DNA of 64,000 nt from positions 1-64,000 of the forward strand of contig NZ_LOHF01000018.1 of NCBI RefSeq assembly GCF_002158995.1. The letters are read 5' to 3'. Source of the stretch: Pseudomonas caspiana. GTDB lineage: Bacteria > Pseudomonadota > Gammaproteobacteria > Pseudomonadales > Pseudomonadaceae. Positions 7,868-17,234 of this stretch are shown here, one piece after another; the stretch's first letter is position 1; the number at the start of each line of letters is the position of its first letter. The translations under genes and the position numbers were made by a program. The notes below the pieces were generated by a model that worked only from the letters and a program-made list of their open reading frames with translations, did no database searches and had not been told where the DNA came from.

Positions 7868-10327
7868 TCAGAACAAATCGATCGGCGCCGACTCATCCGC
7901 TGGCAGCGGGCTGCCCGGTGCCTGACCGCCCAGCTCGTTGACGCTTGGCGGCGTGTCTTCGCTTTTGAACAGCTCGAAGAATGCGTTAGGCGTGCTCGGC
8001 GTCGCTGCCCGGCCGCTGATCGGATCAACGCGTAAGCTCAGGATGCCGTCTGGTTCTGCCTGCTGGTGCGGCGGCTTGTCTTTGAGCGCAGCGCTCATGT
8101 AGTTCATCCAGATTGGCAGGGCAACGGTGCCGCCAAACTCATGACGGCCCAGGCTCTCGGGTTGATCGAAGCCTGTCCAGACGGTGGTCACATAATCTGC
8201 GTTGTAGCCAGTGAACCAGGCATCCTTGGATTCGTTGGTCGTACCGGTCTTGCCAGCGATGTCCGGACGATTCATTGCCAGGGCTCGGCGGCCTGTGCCG
8301 CGCTTGATAACGTCCTGCAGCATGCTGTTGAGGATGAACGTGGTACGCCCATCAACAATGCGAGGGGCAATGGCCGGTGCCTGAGGATCAACCGGCGCAG
8401 CAGGCTGTGCCGGGCCTTCGGTCGAGGAGGTGATCAGCGCTGGGCCATTGGGCACTGCTACCGTATTTGTATTGGGCGCGGGCTGACTGTCGACAGCCGG
8501 AACGCTTGGCGGATTCGCCTGGAACAGTGTCACGCCATCACGGCTTTCAATGTTCTGAATCAGATAAGGGTTGATCTTGTAGCCGCCGTTGGCGAACGCA
8601 GACCAGCCGGTGACGATTTCCATCGGGGTCAGAGTCGCGGTGCCCAGCGCCAGTGACAGGTTGCGCGGCAGATCGCTTTTGTTGAAGCCAAAGCGCGTGA
8701 TGTAGTCGATCGAGGTGTCGATACCCAACTGTTGCAGCAGGCGGATCGATACCAGGTTACGCGACTTGTACAGCGCTTCACGCAGGCGGATCGGGCCGAG
8801 GAAAGTATTGGTGTCGTTTTTCGGACGCCATACCTTGTCCAGATACTCATCAACAAAAACGATCGGCGCATCGTTTACCAGGCTCGACGCGGTATAGCCA
8901 TTGTCCAGTGCTGCGCTGTACAGGAACGGTTTGAAGCTCGAACCTGGCTGACGCTTGGCTTGCAGGGCGCGGTTGTAGTTGCTCTGTTCGAAGGCAAAGC
9001 CGCCGACCAGCGCGCGAATTGCACCGTTCTGTGGATCAAGTGAAACCAGTGCGCTTTGTGCTGCCGGGATCTGGCTGAATTTGATCGAGCCATTTTCCTG
9101 ACGCTGCACGCGAATCAGGTCGCCAACACGCGCTACGTCAGCAGGTTGCTTCGGATTTGCGCCCAGGCTGTTGGTATTCAGATAAGGACGTGCCCACTTC
9201 ATGCTCGCCCAGTCGACGGTTTCTTCCTTTTCGCCATTACGGGTCAGGACGCGCACGCCGGTCTTGTCGACCTGGGTAACAATCGCTGGCTCCAGGCCGC
9301 TGATTGGCCGCTGTTTAGTCAGCTCTTGTGCCCAGCCTTCGCGGGTCATACCCGGGAAGCGGCTTTCAGGGCCGCGATAACCATGGCGCTGGTCATATTC
9401 GATCAGGCCTTCTTGAACTGCGGTATTGGCGTGCTCCTGAAGATCGCTCGGTACCGTCGTGGTAACGCGGAAGCCTTCTGTGTAAGCGTCGCTGCCATAG
9501 CGGCCAACCATTTCTGCGCGAGCCATCTCGGCAATATAAGGTGCGTTAACTTCAGGCGTAGGTACGTGATAGCTGGCGTTGAGTGGCTCGCTGAGCGCGG
9601 ACTGATAGGCGCTCTGGTCGATTTTGCCCAGCTTGTACATGCGGCCCAGAATCCAGTCGCGACGCTCTTTGGCGCGTGTCGGGTTGGCGAGCGGGTTGAA
9701 GCGCGAAGGTGCTTTAGGCAGGCCGGCAATCATCGCCATTTGCGCAAGACTTACGTCGCGGATGGATTTGCCGTAATACACTTGAGCCGCCGCTTCGATC
9801 CCGTAGGCTCTGTTGCCCAGGTAGATCTTGTTGACGTAAAGCTCAAGAATTTCGTCTTTGGTCAGTTGGCGCTCAATTTGCAGAGCAAGAAGGATCTCGG
9901 TGGTTTTGCGCGAAAAACTGCGTTCACTCGTCAGAAAATAGTTCTTTGCCACCTGCATGGTGATGGTGCTGCCGCCCGACTGAATATGGCCGCTTTTAAC
10001 CAGCTGCGAAGCTGCGCGCATCAAACTGCCGGGATCGACCCCGTAGTGATTGGCGAAATTGTCGTCTTCGGCAGAGAGCAGGGCGTTGATGAAGTTCGGC
10101 GGAATCTCGGCGAAGCGGATAGGGGTACGGCGCATTTCGCCAAACTCCGCAATCAACTTGCCATCGCTGCTGTAGACGCGCAGAGGTATTTGCAGTTGGA
10201 TGCTGCGCAGCGCTTCAACAGACGGAAGGTTCGGGCTCAGATAAAGAAAGGCACCGCTGAGGCCGAGTAACAGCGCACAGAATACGGCGACGAGAGACCA
10301 CCAGAAAAACTTCAGCAGGCGTATCAA
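7868..10327 (-). CDS. mrcA: Penicillin-binding protein 1A (class A bifunctional)
   Basis: Bifunctional peptidoglycan synthase, also called PonA, 819 residues. It is anchored by one N-terminal membrane helix (FFWWSLVAVFCALLLGL, about 7-29). The glycosyltransferase domain carries EDDNFANHYGVD at about 86-97. An OB-like insert follows. The transpeptidase has the SXXK nucleophile in GSSFKPF at about 462, SRN at about 521 and KTGTT at about 692. The C-terminus is a Pro/Asp-rich tail. It is transcribed away from pilM across a shared 208-base intergenic region, the usual Pseudomonas arrangement. It is intact, with all catalytic motifs visible. Confidence 0.95.
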   Translation of the reverse strand: MIRLLKFFWWSLVAVFCALLLGLSGAFLYLSPNLPSVEALRSIQLQIPLRVYSSDGKLIAEFGEMRRTPIRFAEIPPNFINALLSAEDDNFANHYGVDPGSLMRAASQLVKSGHIQSGGSTITMQVAKNYFLTSERSFSRKTTEILLALQIERQLTKDEILELYVNKIYLGNRAYGIEAAAQVYYGKSIRDVSLAQMAMIAGLPKAPSRFNPLANPTRAKERRDWILGRMYKLGKIDQSAYQSALSEPLNASYHVPTPEVNAPYIAEMARAEMVGRYGSDAYTEGFRVTTTVPSDLQEHANTAVQEGLIEYDQRHGYRGPESRFPGMTREGWAQELTKQRPISGLEPAIVTQVDKTGVRVLTRNGEKEETVDWASMKWARPYLNTNSLGANPKQPADVARVGDLIRVQRQENGSIKFSQIPAAQSALVSLDPQNGAIRALVGGFAFEQSNYNRALQAKRQPGSSFKPFLYSAALDNGYTASSLVNDAPIVFVDEYLDKVWRPKNDTNTFLGPIRLREALYKSRNLVSIRLLQQLGIDTSIDYITRFGFNKSDLPRNLSLALGTATLTPMEIVTGWSAFANGGYKINPYLIQNIESRDGVTLFQANPPSVPAVDSQPAPNTNTVAVPNGPALITSSTEGPAQPAAPVDPQAPAIAPRIVDGRTTFILNSMLQDVIKRGTGRRALAMNRPDIAGKTGTTNESKDAWFTGYNADYVTTVWTGFDQPESLGRHEFGGTVALPIWMNYMSAALKDKPPHQQAEPDGILSLRVDPISGRAATPSTPNAFFELFKSEDTPPSVNELGGQAPGSPLPADESAPIDLF

Positions 10328-10423
10328 GGCTTTTTGATTTCCAGAATAAAAAGAATGAGTTAAGCGCAGGCATTAACAAATAGACACGCCTTGAAGCTTG
10401 GTTATACGAAAAAAGCGCTCGGC

Positions 10424-10429
10424 ATTATA
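10424..10429 (-). promoter_or_regulatory. Candidate -10 element for the PBP1A gene
   Basis: On the minus strand these bases read TATAAT, a perfect -10 hexamer about 97 bases before the PBP1A start. It lies within an imperfect hairpin formed by CGCTCGG (10416-10422) and CCGAGCG (10444-10450). No good -35 is visible, so the call is tentative. Confidence 0.35.
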
Positions 10430-10535
10430 AGCATTTTTCGTCTCCGAGCGTTATTTGCGCTACTGTCAGGATTGCCGACAGTGGCGTTGGACAACAAATA
10501 ATCCGTAAGTGACGGAAACTCATAGGGAACAGGTT

Positions 10536-11600
10536 GTGTTCGAACTCTTCAGTAAGAAGGCCAACACCCTTCTAGGGATCGATATTAGCTCTACATCGGT
10601 GAAACTCCTTGAATTGAGTCGTTCCGGCACGCGCTACAAGGTCGAGTCTTACGCGGTTGAGCCACTTCCCGCGAACGCTGTGATTGAGAAGAACATTGCC
10701 GAGCTTGAAGGGGTCGGCAATGCGCTGACGCGTGTGTTGGTCAAGGCTCGCACAAGCGTCAAATCTGTGGCGGTTGCCGTGGCCGGTTCGGCGGTGATCA
10801 CCAAGACCATCGAGATGGACGCTGGCCTGTCGGATGACGACATGGAGAACCAGCTGAAGATCGAGGCCGATCAATACATTCCTTATCCGCTGGAAGAGGT
10901 CGCCATCGATTTCGAGGTCCAGGGATATTCGCTGCGCAACCCTGAGCGTGTTGAGGTCTTGCTTGCTGCCTGCCGCAAAGAAAACGTCGAGGTGCGCGAA
11001 GCAGCTTTGGCGCTGGCGGGGCTTAGTGCACGGGTTGTTGACGTGGAGGCTTATGCCCTGGAACGCGCATTCGGATTGCTGTCGGCGCAGTTGGGTAATG
11101 GTCATGATCAACTGACCGTTGCAATTGTCGATATCGGCGCAACCATGACGACCCTCAGCGTGCTGCACAACGGCCGCATCATCTATACCCGCGAACAGCT
11201 GTTCGGCGGGCGTCAGCTCACCGAAGAGATCCAGCGCCGCTATGGCCTCTCTGTGGAAGAGGCCGGGCTGGCGAAAAAGCAGGGCGGTCTGCCGGATGAT
11301 TACTTATCCGAAGTGTTGCAGCCGTTCAAGGACGCCGTGGTGCAGCAGGTTTCCCGATCCTTGCAGTTTTTTTTCGCGGCGGGGCAATACAGTGCGGTGG
11401 ACTACATCATGCTGGCCGGTGGTACCGCATCCGTTTCCGGGCTGGATAATCTGGTTCAGCAGCGTATCGGCACGCCGACGCTGGTCGCCAACCCGTTTGC
11501 GGACATGGCACTTGGCGCCAAGGTCAATGCTGGTGCGCTGGCTACTGATGCTCCCGCGTTGATGATCGCATGCGGTCTGGCCCTGAGGAGCTTCGACTGA
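10536..11600 (+). CDS. pilM: Type IV pilus assembly ATPase-like protein PilM
   Basis: Cytoplasmic actin-like (FtsA fold) component of the type IV pilus alignment complex. It binds the N-terminal tail of PilN. I choose the GTG at 10536 (first residues FELFSKKANTLLGIDI), with AGGGAA upstream, giving 354 residues as in the family. The reading frame stays open to 10509 but the extra residues are not conserved. Seen: the actin-fold phosphate loops LLGIDISSTSVKLLEL and VAIVDIGATMTTLSVL, plus LAGGTASVSGL near the end. It is first of the pilMNOPQ operon, and its stop codon overlaps the pilN start (TGATG). Confidence 0.95.
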   Translation: MFELFSKKANTLLGIDISSTSVKLLELSRSGTRYKVESYAVEPLPANAVIEKNIAELEGVGNALTRVLVKARTSVKSVAVAVAGSAVITKTIEMDAGLSDDDMENQLKIEADQYIPYPLEEVAIDFEVQGYSLRNPERVEVLLAACRKENVEVREAALALAGLSARVVDVEAYALERAFGLLSAQLGNGHDQLTVAIVDIGATMTTLSVLHNGRIIYTREQLFGGRQLTEEIQRRYGLSVEEAGLAKKQGGLPDDYLSEVLQPFKDAVVQQVSRSLQFFFAAGQYSAVDYIMLAGGTASVSGLDNLVQQRIGTPTLVANPFADMALGAKVNAGALATDAPALMIACGLALRSFD

Positions 11601-12166
11601 TGGCACGGATTAACCTTCTCCCTTGGCGTGAACAGCTTCGCGAAGAGCGCAAGAAACGTTTCCTGATAGCACTGGCTGGCGTGTTTGTCGCCTCAGTGGG
11701 TGCATTGTTCATGGTTGATCAATATTTGAGCAGCGCAATTACTCATCAGGCTGCGCGCAATGCGTTTATCCAGCAAGAAGTGGTGCAACTCGACGAGCGC
11801 ATCAAGGAGATCAGCGATCTACGAGCCCGTCGCAAGCAACTGCTCGAGCGGATGAAAATCATCCAGGACTTGCAAGGCAATCGCCCGATTATTGGCCGGG
11901 TGTTTGATCAGATGGCGCGAACCCTGCCGGACGGCGTGTATTTCTCGGATGTGAAGATGGTCGACAATCTCATCAGCATCACCGGGGCGGCGGAGTCGAA
12001 CAATCGCGTTTCAGACTTGATGCGTAACCTTGATGCCTCTGACTGGTTCGAAGCGCCAAGCCTGACCGAGGTCAAGGCAACGACCGCAGGTGCGCTGGAT
12101 CAGGCCAACATCTTTCAGTTAACGGTACGCCAGACCCAGCCGAACCTTGATGGAGCCAAACCATGA
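11600..12166 (+). CDS. pilN: Type IV pilus inner-membrane protein PilN
   Basis: Inner-membrane component that forms a heterodimer with PilO and docks PilM through its cytoplasmic N-terminus. It has 188 residues from the ATG at 11600. The PilM-binding motif INLLPWREQ at residues 4-12 is intact. One membrane helix follows at about 22-44, then a coiled coil (about 55-90) and a ferredoxin-like periplasmic domain. It overlaps pilM by one base at the start and pilO by four at the end (ATGA), consistent with translational coupling. Confidence 0.95.
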   Translation: MARINLLPWREQLREERKKRFLIALAGVFVASVGALFMVDQYLSSAITHQAARNAFIQQEVVQLDERIKEISDLRARRKQLLERMKIIQDLQGNRPIIGRVFDQMARTLPDGVYFSDVKMVDNLISITGAAESNNRVSDLMRNLDASDWFEAPSLTEVKATTAGALDQANIFQLTVRQTQPNLDGAKP

Positions 12167-12786
12167 ATCTTTCCGAGACGCTGGAAGGTCTGCGCCGGAT
12201 CGATCTTGGTGATCTGGACGTCAACAACCTTGGCTCGTGGCCCGCTGCGGTCAAGGTCGTAGCGGGTGCATTGTTGGCGGTGTTAGTGCTTGCTCTGGGG
12301 TACTTTTTCTACATCCAGGATCTGGAGAGTCAGCTCGATGCCGCCCGAGCCAATGAAGGTACGCTCAAGGAGCAGTTCACCAACAAGGCGTTCCAGGCCG
12401 CGAACCTGCAGCCTTATAAGGTGCAGATGACCGAAATGGAAAACACCTTCGGCGCGTTGTTGCGGCAGTTGCCGAGCGATACCGAAGTACCAGGCTTGCT
12501 GGAGGACATCACCCGGACAGGGTTGGGTAGCGGGCTGGAGTTCGAAGAAATCAAGTTGCTGCCCGAGGCTGCCCAGCAGTTTTACATCGAATTGCCGATA
12601 CAAATCACCGTGGTTGGCGCGTATCACGACTTGGCAACCTTTGTCAGCGGTGTTGCCAGTCTGCCGCGGATCGTTACCTTGCACGATTTCGAGATCAAAC
12701 CTCTGGAAGCTTCCAACCCGTCCAGGCTGCGCATGAATATCCTGGCCAAAACCTATCGCTACAACGATGAAGGGCTGAAGAAATGA
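12163..12786 (+). CDS. pilO: Type IV pilus inner-membrane protein PilO
   Basis: Partner of PilN in the pilus alignment subcomplex, 207 residues. Seen: a cytoplasmic N-terminus, a membrane helix at about 27-48 (VVAGALLAVLVLALGYFFYI), a coiled-coil stretch around 50-90, and a periplasmic ferredoxin-like domain whose core includes ELPIQITVVGAYHDLATFV. Four-base overlaps with both pilN and pilP indicate tight operon coupling. Length and order match the canonical cluster. Confidence 0.95.
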   Translation: MNLSETLEGLRRIDLGDLDVNNLGSWPAAVKVVAGALLAVLVLALGYFFYIQDLESQLDAARANEGTLKEQFTNKAFQAANLQPYKVQMTEMENTFGALLRQLPSDTEVPGLLEDITRTGLGSGLEFEEIKLLPEAAQQFYIELPIQITVVGAYHDLATFVSGVASLPRIVTLHDFEIKPLEASNPSRLRMNILAKTYRYNDEGLKK

Positions 12787-13310
12787 GGCTGGCGAGATTG
12801 TTGTGCGCCAGTGTGGCGTTGATCAGTCTGGCCGGTTGTAACGATGACTCGACGTTTACCGACCTGACCAGCTTTATGGATGAAGCGCGTGCACGGCCGA
12901 CAGGCACGATTGAGCCGCTGCCAAAGTTTCGCCCGTATGAAGCGTTTACCTATAACGCTGCGAATATGCGCAGCCCGTTTCAACCGCCGGTCAAGGCTGA
13001 TTTGGTCAATCGTCAGAAAGGTTCAAGATTGGTGGCGCCGGATGAAACCCGGCCAAGGCAGTTCCTGGAAGGTTTCAACATCGAGGCTTTTGAAATGGTC
13101 GGTACCATGGGCAACGACTCCGGGACATTTGCTTTGCTCAAAGGGGCTGGCGGCGTGTATCGAGTAAAAGTCGGTGATTATCTGGGGCGTAACAATGGCC
13201 GGATTGTCTCAGTCGATGAATCCCGCGTTGATGTCGTAGAAATAGTTCCTGATGGAGAGGGGGCATGGTTGGAAAGGCCGCGCAGTATTTCCCTGAAAGA
13301 ACGCTCATGA
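12783..13310 (+). CDS. pilP: Type IV pilus assembly lipoprotein PilP
   Basis: Lipoprotein linking the PilN/PilO inner-membrane complex to the PilQ secretin, 175 residues. A lipobox LAGC places the acylated Cys at about residue 19. A flexible linker follows, then a beta-sandwich HR-like domain at about 95-170 (GTFALLKGAGGVYRVKVGDY). It ends with an ATGA overlap into pilQ. No truncation is seen. Confidence 0.94.
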   Translation: MRLARLLCASVALISLAGCNDDSTFTDLTSFMDEARARPTGTIEPLPKFRPYEAFTYNAANMRSPFQPPVKADLVNRQKGSRLVAPDETRPRQFLEGFNIEAFEMVGTMGNDSGTFALLKGAGGVYRVKVGDYLGRNNGRIVSVDESRVDVVEIVPDGEGAWLERPRSISLKERS

Positions 13311-15469
13311 AACGGGCACAGCCAAGCATGCAAAACACCCTCGGGTTCGCAGGACGGAAAATGATCATGACCAGGATTCTTTCAACTATCGGTGTATCGC
13401 TATGGATTGCGATGATTTCGCCGACTCTTCAGGCCGCCACTCTCAAAACACTGGATGTGGCAGCGTTGCCTGGAGACCGGATCGAGCTGAAGCTGACCTT
13501 TGACGCTCCAGTACCTGCTCCGAGGGGCTATACCACTGAACAACCGGCGCGCATCGCGCTGGACTTGCCAGGCGTGAGCAGTCAGTTGGCGACCAAAAGC
13601 CGTGAATTGGGCAGTGGCAATGCTCGCAGTGTGGTCGTGGTCGAAGCCAAGGATCGTACTCGGATCATTATCAATATGACGACCCTGGCGCCCTACAGCT
13701 CGCGTGTTGATGGCAATAATCTGTTTGTCGTGATCGGTCAGGGGGCCGCAGCGGCTCAGGCATCGCAGCCGACCACTGCGTTGGGCGCCGCGCGGGTTGC
13801 CGTGCCACCACCAGCTCCGGCAAAGCCCAAGGCCTACGCGCCTGTAGGCAAGGCGATCAGGAACGTTGATTTTCAGCGCGGCGAGTTGGGTGAGGGGAAT
13901 GTGATCATTGATTTGACTGATCCCGGTGTCGCCCCAGATATTCAGGAGCAGGGCGGCAAGATTCGTGTCGACTTTGCGAAGACTCAATTGCCTGAAAAAC
14001 TGCGAGTGCGACTGGACGTCAAGGATTTCGCCACCCCGGTGCAGTTCGTCAACGCCAGTGCTACGGGTGATAAGGCCAGTATCACCATCGAGCCTTCCGG
14101 GGCCTTTGATTACTCGGCCTATCAGACCGAAGGTAAGCTAACCATTAGCGTGCGCCCCTTGACCAATGAAGATCTGGATCGCCGCAACGCAGAGAAACTG
14201 GTCTACACCGGTGAAAAACTGTCGCTCAACTTTCAGGACATCGACGTGCGTTCGGTGCTGCAACTGATCGCCGATTTCACCAGCCTCAACCTGGTCGCCA
14301 GCGACACGGTTCAGGGCGGCATTACCTTGCGTCTGCAGAACGTGCCTTGGGATCAAGCGCTGGATCTGGTGTTGAAAACCAAAGGCCTGGACAAGCGCAA
14401 GATTGGCAATGTGTTGCTGGTGGCTCCTGCCGACGAAATTGCCGCCCGTGAGCGTCAGGAGCTGGAATCTCTCAAGCAGATTGCCGAGCTGGCACCACTG
14501 CGCCGCGAGTTGCTGCAAGTCAACTACGCCAAGGCGGCGGACATCGCCAAGCTGTTCCAGTCGGTGACCAGTGCCGAGTCCAAAGTCGATGAGCGTGGCT
14601 CGATCACGGTGGATGAGCGTACCAACAACATCATTGCCTACCAGACTCAGGATCGTCTGGACGAGCTGCGTCGCATCGTTTCCCAACTGGATATTCCGGT
14701 GCGTCAGGTGATGATCGAGGCACGTATCGTTGAGGCCAACGTGGGTTACGACAAAGCACTTGGGGTTCGCTGGGCGGGCGACACCAACCGCAACAACAAT
14801 CACAAGTGGAGTGGTTACGGTCTGGACGACAACGGCGACGAGGCGGGCAACACTGGTGACGAGCTAACCTCCAACGTGCCGTTCGTCGATTTGGGCGCGG
14901 CGAACGCTACGTCCGGTATTGGTATCGCGTTCATGACCAATAACACGTTGCTGGACCTTGAGCTGAGCGCTATGGAGCGGACCGGTAACGGCGAGATCGT
15001 CTCTCAGCCCAAGGTCGTCACCTCCGACAAGGAAACCGCGAAAATTCTGAAAGGCACCGAGATTCCTTATCAGGAGTCCAGCTCCAGCGGTGCAACCACC
15101 GTGTCCTTCAAAGAGGCTTCGCTGTCGTTGGAGGTTACTCCGCAGATCACCCCGGACAACCGCATCATCATGGAAGTCAAAGTCACCAAGGATGAGCCGG
15201 ATTACCTCAATACCGTGCTCGGTGTACCGCCCATTCGCAAAAACGAAGTCAACGCCAAGGTGCTGGTTGCCGACGGCGAAACCATCGTGATCGGTGGTGT
15301 GTTCTCCAATACGCAAAGTAAAGTTGTCGATAAGGTGCCATTTCTCGGCGATGTGCCGTATGTTGGCCGCCTTTTCCGGCGCGATGTGGTCTCGGAGGCA
15401 AAATCCGAGCTGCTGGTGTTCCTCACTCCGCGTATCATGAACAACCAGGCGATTGCTGTGAGTCGTTGA
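13307..15469 (+). CDS. pilQ: Type IV pilus secretin PilQ
   Basis: Outer-membrane secretin through which the pilus passes, 720 residues from the ATG at 13307 that overlaps the pilP stop. An alternative start is the internal ATG at 13367 (MTRILSTIG), which gives a tidier signal peptide. Seen: a signal sequence ending PTLQAA, AMIN domains (about 40-300), an STN/N0 domain (LNFQDIDVRSVLQLIADFT), an N1 domain, and the C-terminal secretin pore with VPFLGDVPYVGRLFR. It ends only 5 bases before aroK, so pilus and shikimate genes are probably cotranscribed. Confidence 0.96.
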   Translation: MKRAQPSMQNTLGFAGRKMIMTRILSTIGVSLWIAMISPTLQAATLKTLDVAALPGDRIELKLTFDAPVPAPRGYTTEQPARIALDLPGVSSQLATKSRELGSGNARSVVVVEAKDRTRIIINMTTLAPYSSRVDGNNLFVVIGQGAAAAQASQPTTALGAARVAVPPPAPAKPKAYAPVGKAIRNVDFQRGELGEGNVIIDLTDPGVAPDIQEQGGKIRVDFAKTQLPEKLRVRLDVKDFATPVQFVNASATGDKASITIEPSGAFDYSAYQTEGKLTISVRPLTNEDLDRRNAEKLVYTGEKLSLNFQDIDVRSVLQLIADFTSLNLVASDTVQGGITLRLQNVPWDQALDLVLKTKGLDKRKIGNVLLVAPADEIAARERQELESLKQIAELAPLRRELLQVNYAKAADIAKLFQSVTSAESKVDERGSITVDERTNNIIAYQTQDRLDELRRIVSQLDIPVRQVMIEARIVEANVGYDKALGVRWAGDTNRNNNHKWSGYGLDDNGDEAGNTGDELTSNVPFVDLGAANATSGIGIAFMTNNTLLDLELSAMERTGNGEIVSQPKVVTSDKETAKILKGTEIPYQESSSSGATTVSFKEASLSLEVTPQITPDNRIIMEVKVTKDEPDYLNTVLGVPPIRKNEVNAKVLVADGETIVIGGVFSNTQSKVVDKVPFLGDVPYVGRLFRRDVVSEAKSELLVFLTPRIMNNQAIAVSR

Positions 15470-15473
15470 TTCT

Positions 15474-15992
15474 GTGCGAAATTTAATACTTGTAGGGCCG
15501 ATGGGGGCTGGTAAAAGCACCATCGGCCGTTTGCTGGCCAAAGAGCTACGCCTGCCGTTCAAGGATTCCGACAAGGAAATTGAACTGCGCACGGGTGCTA
15601 ATATCCCGTGGATTTTCGATAAGGAAGGCGAGCCAGGCTTCCGTGATCGCGAGCAGGCCATGATTGCCGAGCTGTGCAGCGTGGATGGAATTGTCCTCGC
15701 GACAGGCGGTGGCGCGGTCATGCGCAGTGAAAACCGTCAGGCCCTGCATCAGGGGGGGCGCGTGGTTTATCTGCATGCTTCGGTAGAGCAGCAAGTGGGA
15801 CGTACGGCCCGTGATCGTAACCGTCCGTTATTGCGTACCGCTGACCCGGCCAAGGTTTTGCGCGATCTGCTGGAGATGCGCGACCCGCTTTATCGGGAGA
15901 TCGCCGATCTGGTGGTTGAAACCGATGAGCGGCCGCCACGAATGGTGGTTCTTGATATCCTTGCGCGCCTGGCGGAGCTTCCTCCCCGTTAA
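15474..15992 (+). CDS. aroK: Shikimate kinase
   Basis: Phosphorylates shikimate at the 3-hydroxyl, the fifth step toward chorismate and aromatic amino acids. It has 172 residues with a GTG start. Seen: P-loop GPMGAGKST at about 9-17, the shikimate-binding Asp in KDSDKEIE, Walker B-like LATGGGAVMR, and the LID region RTARDRNRPLLR. It sits immediately behind pilQ and is followed by aroB after 129 bases. Confidence 0.96.
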   Translation: MRNLILVGPMGAGKSTIGRLLAKELRLPFKDSDKEIELRTGANIPWIFDKEGEPGFRDREQAMIAELCSVDGIVLATGGGAVMRSENRQALHQGGRVVYLHASVEQQVGRTARDRNRPLLRTADPAKVLRDLLEMRDPLYREIADLVVETDERPPRMVVLDILARLAELPPR

Positions 15993-16121
15993 AGCCCAGG
16001 CAGAAATGCGCTATCCTCGGCGACCAATAAAAAACAGGACGAGGCACAGCCTTGAGCCACATTTTGCGTGAGCGCCAACAAGCGCTTGCGAAGACGTATT
16101 CGGTAATCATCGTGGGGACAC

Positions 16122-17225
16122 ATGCAGACACTTAAGGTCGAGCTTGGCGAGCGCAGCTACCCGATTCATATTGGCGAAGGCTTGCTGGATCGTTTGGATT
16201 TACTGGCTCCGCATATCGTCGGACGGCAGGTGGCGATTGTCTCCAACTCCACTGTCGCACCTCTTTACCTTGAGCGACTGACCCGTACCCTGGCTGGCTA
16301 TAACGTATTGCCCGTCATCCTCCCTGACGGCGAAGCTTTCAAGAATTGGGAAACGCTGCAAACCATTTTCGATGGCCTGCTGGGTGCCCGTCATGATCGG
16401 CGCACCACAGTGATTGCGCTCGGTGGCGGTGTGATCGGCGATATGGCCGGTTTTGCGGCCGCCTGCTATCAGCGCGGCGTGAATTTCATCCAGATCCCCA
16501 CTACCCTGCTGTCTCAGGTCGACTCGTCGGTGGGTGGCAAGACCGGGATCAACCATCCGCTTGGCAAAAACATGATCGGCGCGTTCTATCAGCCGAGCGT
16601 TGTGCTGATCGATACGACCAGTCTCAACACTCTGCCGGAGCGCGAGCTTTCGGCGGGTCTTGCCGAAGTCATCAAGTACGGCCTGATCTGTGATGAGCCG
16701 TTCCTGACCTGGCTTGAAGAAAACATCGATCTGTTGCGTGGGCTGGATCAGGCTGCGTTGACGGTTGCCATCGAGCGCTCCTGCGCCGCAAAGGCCTTGA
16801 TCGTCGGCGCTGATGAGCGGGAAACCGGCGTGCGGGCCACGCTCAACCTCGGCCACACCTTCGGGCATGCCATCGAGACCCATATGGGTTATGGCGTCTG
16901 GCTGCATGGTGAGGCGGTAGGTGCTGGCACCGCCATGGCACTGGAAATGTCTTGCCGTCTGGGCTGGATCAGCGAACAGGAGCGCAATCGCGGTATTCGT
17001 CTGCTTCAGCGCGCCGGTTTGCCGGTGGTGCCGCCTCAGGAGATGACGCCGGAGCATTTCCTTGAACACATGGCTGTCGACAAAAAAGTCCTGGATGGTC
17101 GTATGCGTCTGGTCCTGTTGAGCCGCATGGGCGAAGCAGTGATCACCGACGAATATCCAAAAGAAGTATTACAGGCCACGCTGGCGGCGGATTACCGCGC
17201 CCTCGTGGATCAGCTCAGAGGTTAA
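16122..17225 (+). CDS. aroB: 3-Dehydroquinate synthase
   Basis: NAD- and divalent-metal-dependent cyclisation of DAHP to 3-dehydroquinate, second step of the shikimate pathway. It has 367 residues. Seen: the glycine-rich GGGVIGDMAGFAAACY at about 105-120, the substrate and NAD site IQIPTTLLSQVDSSVGGKTG, and metal-binding His in NLGHTFGHAIE and WLHGEAVGAG. The next gene starts nine bases downstream, so the operon continues. Confidence 0.97.
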   Translation: MQTLKVELGERSYPIHIGEGLLDRLDLLAPHIVGRQVAIVSNSTVAPLYLERLTRTLAGYNVLPVILPDGEAFKNWETLQTIFDGLLGARHDRRTTVIALGGGVIGDMAGFAAACYQRGVNFIQIPTTLLSQVDSSVGGKTGINHPLGKNMIGAFYQPSVVLIDTTSLNTLPERELSAGLAEVIKYGLICDEPFLTWLEENIDLLRGLDQAALTVAIERSCAAKALIVGADERETGVRATLNLGHTFGHAIETHMGYGVWLHGEAVGAGTAMALEMSCRLGWISEQERNRGIRLLQRAGLPVVPPQEMTPEHFLEHMAVDKKVLDGRMRLVLLSRMGEAVITDEYPKEVLQATLAADYRALVDQLRG

Positions 17226-17234
17226 TGAAAATCC